Source: Prevotellaceae bacterium UBA4301
Lineage (GTDB): Bacteria > Bacteroidota > Bacteroidia > Bacteroidales > Bacteroidaceae
Reading direction: 5' to 3'
Assembly: GCA_002395775.1 (NCBI GenBank)
Contig: DGUV01000026.1
Coordinates: 1 to 22,721, forward strand
Length of the DNA: 22,721 nt
Shown: piece after piece, positions 7,055-15,869 of the stretch
Position numbering within the stretch: position 1 is the first letter of the stretch
Layout of the letters: every line of letters begins with the position of its first letter
Program-made: the position numbers and the translations under genes
The notes under the pieces: generated by a model
Told to the model about the DNA's origin: nothing
Seen by the model: the letters and a program-made list of their open reading frames with translations, nothing else
Databases searched by the model: none

Positions 7055-8377
7055 ATGTACAAGTACTTTCCACACACCGCCGATGACATTCAACAGATGC
7101 TTGATGTCATCGGCGTGCGGTCTTTAGATGACCTCTATGCAGAAATCCCCGAGGAGATTAAGCTCCATCGAGAACTTGACCTGCCCAGCGAGAAGTCAGA
7201 GATAGAGGTGCGCCGCATCATACAAGGACTGGCCGCACAGAACAAGTCACTCACGTGCTTTGCCGGAGCCGGAAGCTACGACCACTACACGCCCAGCGTG
7301 GTGCCCTTCGTGGCCAGCCGTTCGGAGTTCAGCACAAGTTACACACCCTACCAGGCAGAGATAAGCCAAGGCACGCTGCAATACATCTTTGAATACCAGA
7401 CCCTGATGGCCGACCTCACGGGCATGGACATCTCAAACGCCTCGATGTACGACGGCACCACAGCCACGGCCGAGGCCATGATGATGATGGTGGCTGCTGC
7501 CAAGAAGCGCAACCGCGTGCTCATCTCTTCGACCCTGCAACCCAACGTGCTTGCAGTATGCCACACTTACGCCAAATATCACGGCATTGACCTCATCGAG
7601 ATTCCTGAGCGCGAAGGAGTGATGGACAAGGAGGCCGCAAAGACTTACATAGAAGAAGACAATGTGGCCGGACTCATTGTATGTCAGCCCAACCGATACG
7701 GCATTATCGAGGACTTCACCGGACTGGCCGACCTCTGTCACCAACACAAGGCCCTGTTTGCAGTGAACACTGTTGCATCGGCACTTGTCGTGCTCAAGAC
7801 TCCTGGAGAATGGGGAGCCGACATTGCCTGCGGCGATGCCCAGAGCCTGGGCATTCCTATGGGCTACGGCGGCCCATACATCGGCTACCTGTGTACGAAG
7901 GAAGCACTGGTGCGCAAGATGCCTGGTCGCCTGGTGGGCGCAACAACGGATGTAGATGGCCGACGCACCTTCGTATTGACCATGCAAGCACGCGAACAGC
8001 ACATCCGTCGCGAGAAAGCCACATCGAACATCTGTACGGCACAAGGTTTCATGTGCCTCTACGTGGCCTGCTACCTGAGCCTCATGGGTCCGAAGGGTAT
8101 GCGCGAAGTGAACGAGCTGAGCTATGCCTCAGCCCATTATCTGCACGACGAGCTGCTGAAGACAGGTAAGTTTGAGAAGGTCTTTGACCAGCCTTTCCTC
8201 AACGAATTCACCCTGCGCTATAAAGGCGATGCAGAAAGCCTGCGCAAGAGACTTTGCGAGGAGGGATTCCTCATGGGCGTGCCCACTCCCGGCATGCCTG
8301 ACTGCCTGACCATAGCCAGCACCGAACAACGCAGCCGTGAAGAAATCGACAAACTCATCAACCTCATAAACGCATAG
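7055..8377 (+). CDS. gcvPA: Glycine decarboxylase subunit 1 (P-protein alpha)
   Basis: The 440-aa protein is the N-terminal half of the glycine decarboxylase (P-protein). It has the fold of a PLP enzyme but lacks the PLP lysine, which is in the partner GcvPB. Recognisable segments are CFAGAGSYDHYTPSVV (around residue 69-84), FSTSYTPYQAEISQGT (around 92-107), DGTTATAEAM and GAPYIGY-like GYGGPYIGYL. The length fits stand-alone GcvPA proteins. It starts 11 bp after gcvH and ends 4 bp before gcvPB, indicating tightly coupled translation of the two subunits. The two-gene form is better known from Firmicutes, archaea and Thermus than from Bacteroides. Confidence 0.95.
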   Translation: MYKYFPHTADDIQQMLDVIGVRSLDDLYAEIPEEIKLHRELDLPSEKSEIEVRRIIQGLAAQNKSLTCFAGAGSYDHYTPSVVPFVASRSEFSTSYTPYQAEISQGTLQYIFEYQTLMADLTGMDISNASMYDGTTATAEAMMMMVAAAKKRNRVLISSTLQPNVLAVCHTYAKYHGIDLIEIPEREGVMDKEAAKTYIEEDNVAGLIVCQPNRYGIIEDFTGLADLCHQHKALFAVNTVASALVVLKTPGEWGADIACGDAQSLGIPMGYGGPYIGYLCTKEALVRKMPGRLVGATTDVDGRRTFVLTMQAREQHIRREKATSNICTAQGFMCLYVACYLSLMGPKGMREVNELSYASAHYLHDELLKTGKFEKVFDQPFLNEFTLRYKGDAESLRKRLCEEGFLMGVPTPGMPDCLTIASTEQRSREEIDKLINLINA

Positions 8378-8381
8378 CCCT

Positions 8382-9860
8382 ATGAACAGAGAACACTACG
8401 GAAAGTTGATATTTGAACTTTCGCAACCTGGCCGCACGGGCTATTCGCTGCCCAAGAACGAGTTTGAGGAATACAGCCTGATTGAGTTGGGTGAAGAGGC
8501 TTTGCGCCAGACGGAGACCCTTCTGCCCGAGTGCGACGAGCTGACCATTGTGCGCCACTATACCAACATGTCGAACAATAACTTTGGCGTGGACACGGGT
8601 TTCTATCCCCTGGGCAGCTGCACCATGAAGTACAACCCCAAGCTGAACGAGGAGTTGTGTCAATTGCCTGGTTTCAACCTTCACCCTGCCACTCCTGCCC
8701 CTTACGCACAGGGCAGTCTGAAATTGTACGACGAGGTGCAGCGCACACTGGCAGAGATTGCCGGCCTGAGCCGCTTCACCCTGAATCCCTTTGCAGGTGC
8801 ACACGGTGAATTGACAGGCCTCATGGTCATTCGCAGCTATCACATGAGCCGCGGAGACATGGCACGTACGAAAATCATCGTTCCCGACTCGGCCCACGGC
8901 ACCAATCCCGCTTCGGCTGCCGTCTGCGGACTGCAGATTGTGGAGGTGAAGTCGCTTGCCGACGGTACGGTCGATGTGGAGGCACTGAAGCCCCTGCTGG
9001 GTCCCGACATTGCCGGCATGATGATGACCAACCCCAACACATTGGGATTGTTTGAGACAAAGATTCCCGAGATTGCAAAGATGGTGCACGAATGCGGCGG
9101 TCTGATGTACTACGACGGAGCGAATCTCAATCCCATGCTGGGCGTATGCCGTCCTGGCGACATGGGCTTCGACGTGATGCACATCAACCTGCACAAAACA
9201 TTCTCCACACCTCATGGCGGAGGAGGTCCTGGCAGTGGCCCTGTGGGTGTACGCAAAGGACTGGAACAGTTCCTGCCCAACCCACAAGTTGCCAAGGACA
9301 CCGATGGCACCTATAGCCTGCACTGTGATGCGCAATCTCTGGGAAGCATCTCGGGATTTCTGGGCAACTTCGGTGTAATCATCCGTGCCTACGCCTATCT
9401 GCTCTCGCTGGGCAAGGAGAACATCCCCATGGCCGGTAAGCTGAGTGTGCTCAATGCCAACTACATCAAACAATCGCTGCGCAGCCACTACAAGCTGCCC
9501 ATCGACACGGTGTGCAAGCATGAGTTTGTCTTCGACGGACTGCTTGAGGAGTACGGTGGCGACCACCATGCAGCCGAGCATGTGACTACCCTCGACGTGG
9601 CCAAGCGACTGCTCGACTATGGGTTCCATGCTCCCACCATCTACTTCCCCCTGCTCTTCCACGAGGCCATGATGATTGAGCCCACTGAAACCGAAAGCAA
9701 AGAAACGCTCGATGCCTTCATCGCTGTCATGAAACGCATTGCCGAAGAAGCAAAAGCCGATCCGGCCATGCTCAAATCGGCACCTCACAACACTCCCGTG
9801 CGACGCATGGACGATGTGAAGGCTGTGAAGGAACCGAAGTTTACATTCAAGGCATTATGA
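8382..9860 (+). CDS. gcvPB: Glycine decarboxylase subunit 2 (P-protein beta)
   Basis: The 492-aa PLP-binding half of glycine decarboxylase forms the active enzyme with GcvPA and loads the aminomethyl group on lipoyl-GcvH, releasing CO2. The PLP Schiff-base lysine is Lys272 in HINLHKTFSTPHGGGGPGSG. Upstream are FYPLGSCTMKYNP (74-86), NPFAGAHGELTG (135-146), PDSAHGTNPASA (168-179) and the NPNTLGLFE segment, all typical of the C-terminal P-protein half. The stop codon overlaps the lpd start by 4 bp (ATGA), so translation is likely coupled to the last gene of the operon. Confidence 0.96.
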   Translation: MNREHYGKLIFELSQPGRTGYSLPKNEFEEYSLIELGEEALRQTETLLPECDELTIVRHYTNMSNNNFGVDTGFYPLGSCTMKYNPKLNEELCQLPGFNLHPATPAPYAQGSLKLYDEVQRTLAEIAGLSRFTLNPFAGAHGELTGLMVIRSYHMSRGDMARTKIIVPDSAHGTNPASAAVCGLQIVEVKSLADGTVDVEALKPLLGPDIAGMMMTNPNTLGLFETKIPEIAKMVHECGGLMYYDGANLNPMLGVCRPGDMGFDVMHINLHKTFSTPHGGGGPGSGPVGVRKGLEQFLPNPQVAKDTDGTYSLHCDAQSLGSISGFLGNFGVIIRAYAYLLSLGKENIPMAGKLSVLNANYIKQSLRSHYKLPIDTVCKHEFVFDGLLEEYGGDHHAAEHVTTLDVAKRLLDYGFHAPTIYFPLLFHEAMMIEPTETESKETLDAFIAVMKRIAEEAKADPAMLKSAPHNTPVRRMDDVKAVKEPKFTFKAL

Positions 9861-11224
9861 ATACTGACCTCATCATTATCGGGGCTGGCCCTGGCGGCTA
9901 CGAGACCGCAGTCCGTGCCGCCAAGGCTGGACTGCAGGTAGTCGTTATTGAGAAGGAACACTTGGGTGGCACCTGTCTCAATGCCGGTTGTATTCCCACG
10001 AAATGCCTGTGTCACTCGGCAGAAGGCCTACCCCCAACCCATCCCCAAGGAAGGGGAGAAGGGGCTTCCAACTATTTGGCTGAAGCTATCGCACGCAAGA
10101 ACGAGGTGGTGGAGAAGCTGAAGGCTGGTGTGGCCCAACTGATGAAGACTCCAGGCATTACGCTGGTGGAGGGCGAGGCACGATTTGTGGACCAGCACAG
10201 CGTGGAAGTGAAGACCGATTCTTCAATCCTCAGCTTTCAATCTAAGAACATTATCATTGCCACTGGCAGTGTGACGAAGTTCCTGCCCATACCCGGCGCC
10301 CATGCCGAAGGCGTGGTGACCAGCACCGAACTGCTGAACCTCACCACCCTACCCCAACGGCTTGCTGTCATTGGCGGCGGTGTCATCGGCCTGGAATTTG
10401 CCAGCATCTTCCAGGCCCTTGGGACACAGGTCACCGTCATTGAGTTCTGTAAGGAAGTGTTACCGAATTTCGACCGTGACCTGGCTAAGCGCCTACGCAC
10501 GAGCCTGAAGAAGCGCGGTATCGAATTCCACACGGGTGCTGCTGCGAAAGCAATATCCTCCCCCACCCCCTCCATAGGAGGAGAGAAGGTACTCCAAGTG
10601 GAGTTTGAAGAGAAGGGCAAGTTACAAAGCGTGGAGGCCGACGTGGTGCTGATGGCCGTCGGACGTGCTGCGAACCTCAATTCTCTGAACCTCGCAGACG
10701 TAGGCATTGAGACCACACCGCGAGGCATTGTAGTCGATGAGAACATGCAAACCAATGTGCCTGGCATCTATGCCATTGGTGATGTCAACGGACTCATGCA
10801 ACTGGCCCATGCAGCTTCTGCACAGGGTAAGGTGGCGTTGGCCAACATCCTTAATCCCTCCTCTCAGGGAGGTTGGGAAGGGGCTATCATTCCCGCTGCC
10901 GTATTCACAGTGCCCGAAGCCGCTATGGTTGGCCAAACCGAGGAACAGCTGGAATCAGCCGGCACCGAATACGAGACCCACAAAGCCATGTATCGCGCCA
11001 ACGGCAAGGCACTGGCTATGGAGGCCGAAGACGGACTGGTGAAGATTCTGACCGACAAGGAAGGGAAGATACTCGGTTGCCACATTCTGGGTGCCCACGC
11101 CAGCGACCTCATCCATGAGGTAGCCTTGGCCATGCGATTGGGCGGCACCATACACGACATTGCCGACACCGTACATGCCCACCCCTCGCTCAGCGAGATT
11201 CTGCTTGCTGCTGCCGAGGCTTAA
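9857..11224 (+). CDS. lpd: Dihydrolipoyl dehydrogenase with embedded repeats
   Basis: The 455-aa flavoprotein (L-protein/E3) reoxidises dihydrolipoyl-GcvH using NAD+. Visible parts are the FAD dinucleotide fold GAGPGGYETA (9-18), redox disulfide CLNAGC (Cys40 and Cys45), NAD-binding GGGVIGLE, the second FAD motif YAIGDVNG and the C-terminal catalytic HAHPSLSE of the dimer interface. It is the last gene of the gcv operon and overlaps gcvPB by 4 bp, so it probably serves this complex. Three GC-rich palindromic repeats occur within the reading frame, encoding about residues 57-71, 234-246 and 333-343. All fall between conserved blocks and none breaks the frame. The core motifs are intact, so the enzyme is probably functional. 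Confidence 0.95.
   Translation: MNTDLIIIGAGPGGYETAVRAAKAGLQVVVIEKEHLGGTCLNAGCIPTKCLCHSAEGLPPTHPQGRGEGASNYLAEAIARKNEVVEKLKAGVAQLMKTPGITLVEGEARFVDQHSVEVKTDSSILSFQSKNIIIATGSVTKFLPIPGAHAEGVVTSTELLNLTTLPQRLAVIGGGVIGLEFASIFQALGTQVTVIEFCKEVLPNFDRDLAKRLRTSLKKRGIEFHTGAAAKAISSPTPSIGGEKVLQVEFEEKGKLQSVEADVVLMAVGRAANLNSLNLADVGIETTPRGIVVDENMQTNVPGIYAIGDVNGLMQLAHAASAQGKVALANILNPSSQGGWEGAIIPAAVFTVPEAAMVGQTEEQLESAGTEYETHKAMYRANGKALAMEAEDGLVKILTDKEGKILGCHILGAHASDLIHEVALAMRLGGTIHDIADTVHAHPSLSEILLAAAEA
10027..10069 (+). repeat. GC-rich palindromic repeat, copy 1, inside lpd
   Basis: C-runs on the left and G-runs on the right surround the small palindrome TCCCC (10042-10046), AAGGAA, GGGGA (10053-10057). The element ends with GAAGGGGCT (10058-10066). 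It encodes a Pro/Gly-rich segment (PPTHPQGRGEGA, residues 59-70) directly after the redox-active helix, where related enzymes have a different, variable stretch. Same family as copies 2 and 3. Confidence 0.7.
10556..10593 (+). repeat. GC-rich palindromic repeat, copy 2, inside lpd
   Basis: A C-rich left arm leads into CCTCC (10569-10573), ATA, GGAGG (10577-10581), then GAAGGTACT (10585-10593), a 7/9 match to the tail of copies 1 and 3. It encodes SSPTPSIGGEKVL at about residues 234-246, in a loop of the NAD-binding domain. Its right half is read in a different frame from the other two copies. Confidence 0.6.
10853..10885 (+). repeat. GC-rich palindromic repeat, copy 3, inside lpd
   Basis: CCCTCC (10856-10861) and GGGAGG (10867-10872) form a perfect 6-bp stem with a 5-nt loop. 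The element ends in GAAGGGGCT (10877-10885), identical to copy 1 and read in the same frame (Glu-Gly-Ala). It encodes NPSSQGGWEGA (333-343) between the second FAD domain and the dimerisation domain. Confidence 0.65.
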
Positions 11225-11244
11225 ACCTGTACGACAATAAAAAG

Positions 11245-11283
11245 AAATGCCTGTCCCCGAATTGGAGACAGGCATTTTTCTTT
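11245..11283. terminator. Bidirectional intrinsic terminator between lpd and the lyase gene
   Basis: AAATGCCTGTC (11245-11255) pairs perfectly over 11 bp with GACAGGCATTT (11267-11277). A T-rich run follows on the + strand (to 11283) and an A-rich run precedes it (from about 11237), which becomes a T-run on the - strand. The hairpin lies between two convergent genes and can end both transcripts. Confidence 0.9.
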
Positions 11284-11299
11284 GGCTGACGCAAGCTGA

Positions 11300-14200
11300 T
11301 TATTTCAGCTGCATTTTCTTTCCATTTACGATGTAGATACCCGGATGAGAGGGACGCTGCTGGAGTCTTACACCCGTAAGCGTGAAGATCTCGGCATCGG
11401 AAAGCTCATCCGCATAAATGCTCAGGACAGGCACTGGAGCAGGACCTACAACGAGGATACCCTCAGAAAGGCGATCGGTCTTCCAGGTAAGTCCCATTGC
11501 TGCATTGGGAGAGCAAAGGTCGAGCACGAGGTCCTCGGCAACAGTGATGGAAGAGGCATCAAAGAGCTGCAGCTCATCACCCTCGCTCAAAGCCAGGCCA
11601 TCCTTTCCGCGAAGGCAAAGTGTGCCCGAAAGCTTGAGCGTTCCGATGTTTGTGAACTTACTGAAAGTGCTCTTCGTTGTGACATAGGCCTGGATGGTAC
11701 CATTGACCGTGAGATTGCCACCACCGAAGTTGAGGTTGCCCGAGGAGTTGGTTTCGGTGATACCACTGCGGATGGTTCCGCCATCGGCTACGGTAGTGGT
11801 GGTATTGCCCAGTATGCCTCGACCGCTGAGGGTGGCACCTTTAGCCACGGTGAGGGTGCTGCGACCAAGCATGATATCAGACTTCGTACTATTCAAGCAT
11901 AGCTCGCCGGCATTGACACGACAGGCGCCTTGGAAATCGCCCGAACCCGTGAAGGTCATCTTACAGGTTCCAACCTTGTTGAAGAGGACTTTGTTCGACG
12001 AATTGTTATCCGTGAACTTGCCTGCGAAGGTGAAATCGTGGTCATCGCTATTACCGATATTCCAGGTGTTGTTGCCACTGACAGCACTGCTGTTCTGGAA
12101 GTTGGCAACGGGCTGACAGAGTGAGCCAGAACCCGTGACGGCACCAATGGTCATTGCCTTTGCGACATTGGTCACACTGCAGTCTGCTGCTATGTCGAGC
12201 GTGCCGTGAGGCATGCCGGATGTGCAGTCGAAGGGAAGCCAGATGCTGGTAGTTGTGTGCTTGACTGTTCCCTCAAACTTCGACCAGTCGCCAGTGATGC
12301 GCACGCGGCTGACCGTGTTGCGAGGAATGATGGTGAGCGTACCTTCGCCCGTCAGCTTATTGGAGTAAGCCGTATAATATGTGGTGGTCAGATGCCAAGT
12401 TCCCGACTTGCCCTTAGGCACATTGATGGCATGGGTGGTTGCCTGTGCATCGTCGTAGAGCGTACCACCCTGGAACTCGATGGTGGAGGCAGCATTGCCG
12501 CTGCGCTCTGCCACCGCACCCTGAGCAATAACGAGCTTAGTGAGCGAATTGTTGGCAAAGCAGAGCAACGTGCCGGTTCCCTTCTTGGTGAGCAGCGTAC
12601 CCACGATGGCCTTGTCGGCCCCGAAGTCAGCAGTATTACTGATGACACCGCCCTCTTCCGTGCGAAGGCGGATGGGGGTTCCCGTCGTCACTGCGGCAGT
12701 GGTTTGCAGCGTAGCTCCGTTTTCAATAATGAACTTCTGGTTCGAGGTATTGACTGCGCCCAGATTGCCATAGGCCTTGGTTTCGTTGCTGAGTGCACTC
12801 ACACGCACGGTGCCGCCGCTGATAAGGGTCTGACCCGTGTAGGTGTTGTCGTTGGCCATGGTGAGAGTGCCTGTACCACGCTTCACGAAAGAGGTAGCAC
12901 CGGTGAGCGAACCGGTTCCGTTGAAGGTGTATGCTCTGGTGTTATCAACGATAACCGTGTCGGCCACGAGGTCGCCATTGAGGGCCACAGTGAACTTCTT
13001 GGCGGCATCGTCAAAGATGACCTTATCACCTGTCACAAAGATGTCTTGCTCACCCTCGATGCTCTGGAAGTTTTCAGTCTTGGCATGGTCCCACGCCGTG
13101 CTGTTGGCACCAGTCCAATAAACGGTGGCTGCATCACGTACACCCTCGATGAGGATGTAGAGTTTGCCATTCTCCTGTTGCAGGGTGAACTTCTGCTGGT
13201 TCAGTCCCTCAATCTTAATCTTAGATAGGTCGCCATTGACGGTCTCTACCTCGCCCAGCAGATATTTGCCATTAGCCAGTTGGGACTCGCCAGAAGCCGG
13301 ATGGGCAACAATCTCGATTACAGGCACCAGATAGGCCGGTCCATAAGTCTCCCAAGCCGAACCAGACTTGGTCTCGATGTTGAACAGGCGGGCATTCAGC
13401 TGGTCGGCTGCAAGTCCATCGCTGTAGAGGTCGAGTTGTAAACGTGCACCGAACCCGAGCATGAGCGAGTCGGTGACGATGGCACCCTTCTGATCCTCAC
13501 CACCGGGGCGGATGATGCTGCCATAATCAGCCTTGATGCTACGGAACGTACCGTTGGAATTCAGGGTAGTGTGGCGGTTCAGCCACAGGGTAGATTGTTT
13601 CAGTGTTCCGTCGAAGTTGAGCGTACCGGCCCATACGTTGGTGGGCCCCGTATAAGTCATGTCCACCTTGGGCAGGCTAAGTATGCCATCGCCCTGCTTG
13701 ACAACGGTAGTGTTGCCCGTGAAGGCTCCGCCCTCGACAGTGCAGGTGTAATAGTCGTAGTTGATGACTGCCGTGCCGTCGGTCTTATTGCTGTTGGTGC
13801 CCTGCACCCATGAAGGTACATTGAACGTGGCCACATAGGGGCTGGCCCCATTGGCAATGGTGACTTTAGTGTCGTTGGTCTCACAAACGATGACGTGTTT
13901 GTCGTTGTGTGCCGTAGAGATGGTTCCGCCGTTGGCAATCTCGGTGCGCCCGGTCATGGTATATGGAGGAGGAGCCACGGTGATGCCTTCCAACTGACCC
14001 AGGAAGAAACTGGGATGAGGAGGCTGGTTGTAGCCCACACACTGCCAAACCATGGCGTTGCGATACTGATGGTCATGCCAGAGGGTCGGGATGCGGTACT
14101 GGGTGTAGATGGGCGTCGTGTAGATGCGGACATAGGCGTTATCGCCCGTGCGCACCACAATCTCCTCACGCCAGTCGCCAAAGATGTCGGCCAAGGCACA

Positions 14201-15844
14201 GGGATTGTTCTTCGAGTCGTTGTTGAGTTTGCAACCGCTCGACTGGAACACACGACCACCCGTAGTGGTCCATACTACGGCATCGCGCTCGGTACCAGGA
14301 CTATCGAGGATGCCTTCCAAAAGGTCGCCTGTCCAATAGATGCGCTGGTTCAGGTGGCTCCAGTAGAGTCCGTCGTTGGTGCCGCTTGTGCTGGGACCAC
14401 CCACAATCTCCTTGTCAGCTACGGAAGAAATGAGCGCAGAATTGACCGAGCGCCCCATGCAGCCAGGGAAGGAGTTCGAGAAGTTGCCCATCAGTCCGCG
14501 CCCATCGTCGTTAGTACCCTTCGAACGGTAGTATATCTTCGAGGTTGTGGCATTACGGTAGTTCATGTTGGGTTCGTCCTCGTTGCAGGCAAAGAACTCC
14601 AATCCCTTGCGATAGGGGTCGAAGTCGCTGCAGTGCTGTGCATCGCCGTGGCCGAGGCCTGTTGTGGAGAGACCCTTGCCATTGTCGTCGATGACCATCG
14701 AACCGAAGACTATCTCGTCGCGTCCGTCCTCATCTACGTCGGCTATGATGAAGTTGTGGTAGCCATTGCCAAACCAGGGGTCGTTCCAACCGCCATTGTT
14801 GTCCCATCGCCAACGCTGCGTGAGGGTGTGGGTGACTGGGTCCACATCCAGGGCACACATCTTGTGGCGCGTGTAGCAACCACGCCCCAGGAAGATACTG
14901 GGCTTGCGACCATCCAGGAAGGGTGCACCGAAATAGTGCTTCGTGGAGCGGTGTCCCGTGTCGTTCTTGCCCCAGGCCTTCTCGTAGTCGGTCTCGCCGG
15001 TCTCGAAACGAGGCAGGGGATAAGTCATGGGCGTGAACTTACCAGTGGAGGCATCGCAACCGTAGGGAACGCCCGTAAGCCCGTTGATGTAGAGCAGATA
15101 TTCGTTACCATTGCGGGTGTATTCGTCGCGCGGAGCCACATAGCTCATGTTGCCGATGTTGACATCGCCTTGGGCCGTGTGGAATATCATGTTGTCGGCA
15201 CCGCGCATCAGGCCTTCGGCACGGCCGTCCTGGTCCCAGTCGAAGAGCACCATGTCCCACTGTTCGTCGGGACCAGCCATCATGTTGGGGCCAAGGTCTA
15301 TCCACCAGAGGCGCTCGCCCTTCAGGTTATAGCACTCATAGTGGTGGAAACAGGTCGTGTTTGCCGCATTACGGATGTCGCCCGAATAGTTGCGCTTGAC
15401 GATGAATTCGGTAACACCGTCGCCATTGACATCACCCAGTGAGATGTCGTTAATGATGTACTGCGAGGTGACGTCATTGCCATCACGGTCCAGGACCTTA
15501 GCCACGGGGAACTGCAAGAAGCCTTCGTTCCAGCGAGTGACCTCGGCCGACTTCTCCTGCTCCACGCCACGCACCACGGCAGCCACCTGGTATTTGGTGG
15601 AGGCATTGCCTGCGGTGTGGTTGAAGTTTGAGGCCGTCAGCCCCGACTTCACGAGCGTTCCGTTGGCGTAGAGGTTATAGGTCACACCATAGTACTCTTC
15701 GCCAAAGACGCGCCAACTGACCAAATTACCCGAACTGGCCGGTACTGCCACCAGACCACGGTCGAGCACGTCCGTCTTGCGCTGGGCAAAGGCTGACAAC
15801 GAAGCAAAAAGCAACATTGCAGCAAACAGAATTGTCTTTTTCAT
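11300..15844 (-). CDS. Secreted rhamnogalacturonan lyase-like protein (PL11) with beta-rich extension
   Basis: The protein has 1514 aa from the ATG at 15844; a TTG two codons upstream (15850) also keeps the frame but is unlikely. A signal peptide spans residues 1-20. Residues about 22-620 match polysaccharide lyase family 11 (YesW/YesX type), which cuts the rhamnogalacturonan-I backbone of pectin. Calcium-binding DVNGDG (138-143), DWDQDG (202-207) and DVDEDG (369-374), together with GDWREE (556-561) and NQPPHPSFF, are present. The remaining 890 residues are Thr/Gly/Asn-rich and contain autotransporter-associated beta-helix repeats such as KRGTGTLTMANDNTYTG (about 984) and KVGTCKMTFTGSG (about 1286). 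The final 45 residues end in GIYIVNGKKMQLK, resembling a T9SS C-terminal sorting tail. Expected location is the cell surface. It directly follows murF. No SusC/SusD genes are in the window. Confidence 0.88.
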   Translation of the reverse strand: MKKTILFAAMLLFASLSAFAQRKTDVLDRGLVAVPASSGNLVSWRVFGEEYYGVTYNLYANGTLVKSGLTASNFNHTAGNASTKYQVAAVVRGVEQEKSAEVTRWNEGFLQFPVAKVLDRDGNDVTSQYIINDISLGDVNGDGVTEFIVKRNYSGDIRNAANTTCFHHYECYNLKGERLWWIDLGPNMMAGPDEQWDMVLFDWDQDGRAEGLMRGADNMIFHTAQGDVNIGNMSYVAPRDEYTRNGNEYLLYINGLTGVPYGCDASTGKFTPMTYPLPRFETGETDYEKAWGKNDTGHRSTKHYFGAPFLDGRKPSIFLGRGCYTRHKMCALDVDPVTHTLTQRWRWDNNGGWNDPWFGNGYHNFIIADVDEDGRDEIVFGSMVIDDNGKGLSTTGLGHGDAQHCSDFDPYRKGLEFFACNEDEPNMNYRNATTSKIYYRSKGTNDDGRGLMGNFSNSFPGCMGRSVNSALISSVADKEIVGGPSTSGTNDGLYWSHLNQRIYWTGDLLEGILDSPGTERDAVVWTTTGGRVFQSSGCKLNNDSKNNPCALADIFGDWREEIVVRTGDNAYVRIYTTPIYTQYRIPTLWHDHQYRNAMVWQCVGYNQPPHPSFFLGQLEGITVAPPPYTMTGRTEIANGGTISTAHNDKHVIVCETNDTKVTIANGASPYVATFNVPSWVQGTNSNKTDGTAVINYDYYTCTVEGGAFTGNTTVVKQGDGILSLPKVDMTYTGPTNVWAGTLNFDGTLKQSTLWLNRHTTLNSNGTFRSIKADYGSIIRPGGEDQKGAIVTDSLMLGFGARLQLDLYSDGLAADQLNARLFNIETKSGSAWETYGPAYLVPVIEIVAHPASGESQLANGKYLLGEVETVNGDLSKIKIEGLNQQKFTLQQENGKLYILIEGVRDAATVYWTGANSTAWDHAKTENFQSIEGEQDIFVTGDKVIFDDAAKKFTVALNGDLVADTVIVDNTRAYTFNGTGSLTGATSFVKRGTGTLTMANDNTYTGQTLISGGTVRVSALSNETKAYGNLGAVNTSNQKFIIENGATLQTTAAVTTGTPIRLRTEEGGVISNTADFGADKAIVGTLLTKKGTGTLLCFANNSLTKLVIAQGAVAERSGNAASTIEFQGGTLYDDAQATTHAINVPKGKSGTWHLTTTYYTAYSNKLTGEGTLTIIPRNTVSRVRITGDWSKFEGTVKHTTTSIWLPFDCTSGMPHGTLDIAADCSVTNVAKAMTIGAVTGSGSLCQPVANFQNSSAVSGNNTWNIGNSDDHDFTFAGKFTDNNSSNKVLFNKVGTCKMTFTGSGDFQGACRVNAGELCLNSTKSDIMLGRSTLTVAKGATLSGRGILGNTTTTVADGGTIRSGITETNSSGNLNFGGGNLTVNGTIQAYVTTKSTFSKFTNIGTLKLSGTLCLRGKDGLALSEGDELQLFDASSITVAEDLVLDLCSPNAAMGLTWKTDRLSEGILVVGPAPVPVLSIYADELSDAEIFTLTGVRLQQRPSHPGIYIVNGKKMQLK

Positions 15845-15869
15845 ATTCAAGTTTAGTTAGTTCTTTTCT

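Noticed and set aside
8364..9788. Long open frame (474 codons) on the - strand opposite gcvPB
   Set aside because: It is antisense to a fully conserved enzyme, has no recognisable domain and is Cys/His-rich in the manner of shadow translations of GC-biased codons.
13895..15442. 515-codon open frame on the + strand opposite the PL11 gene
   Set aside because: The opposite strand encodes clear PL11 motifs and a signal peptide; the + strand product shows no domain, promoter or start context.
15845..15850. TTG start two codons before the lyase ATG, and the similar TTG at 20156 before ackA
   Set aside because: Both proteins have canonical N-termini beginning at the ATG, and TTG starts are rare in this group.
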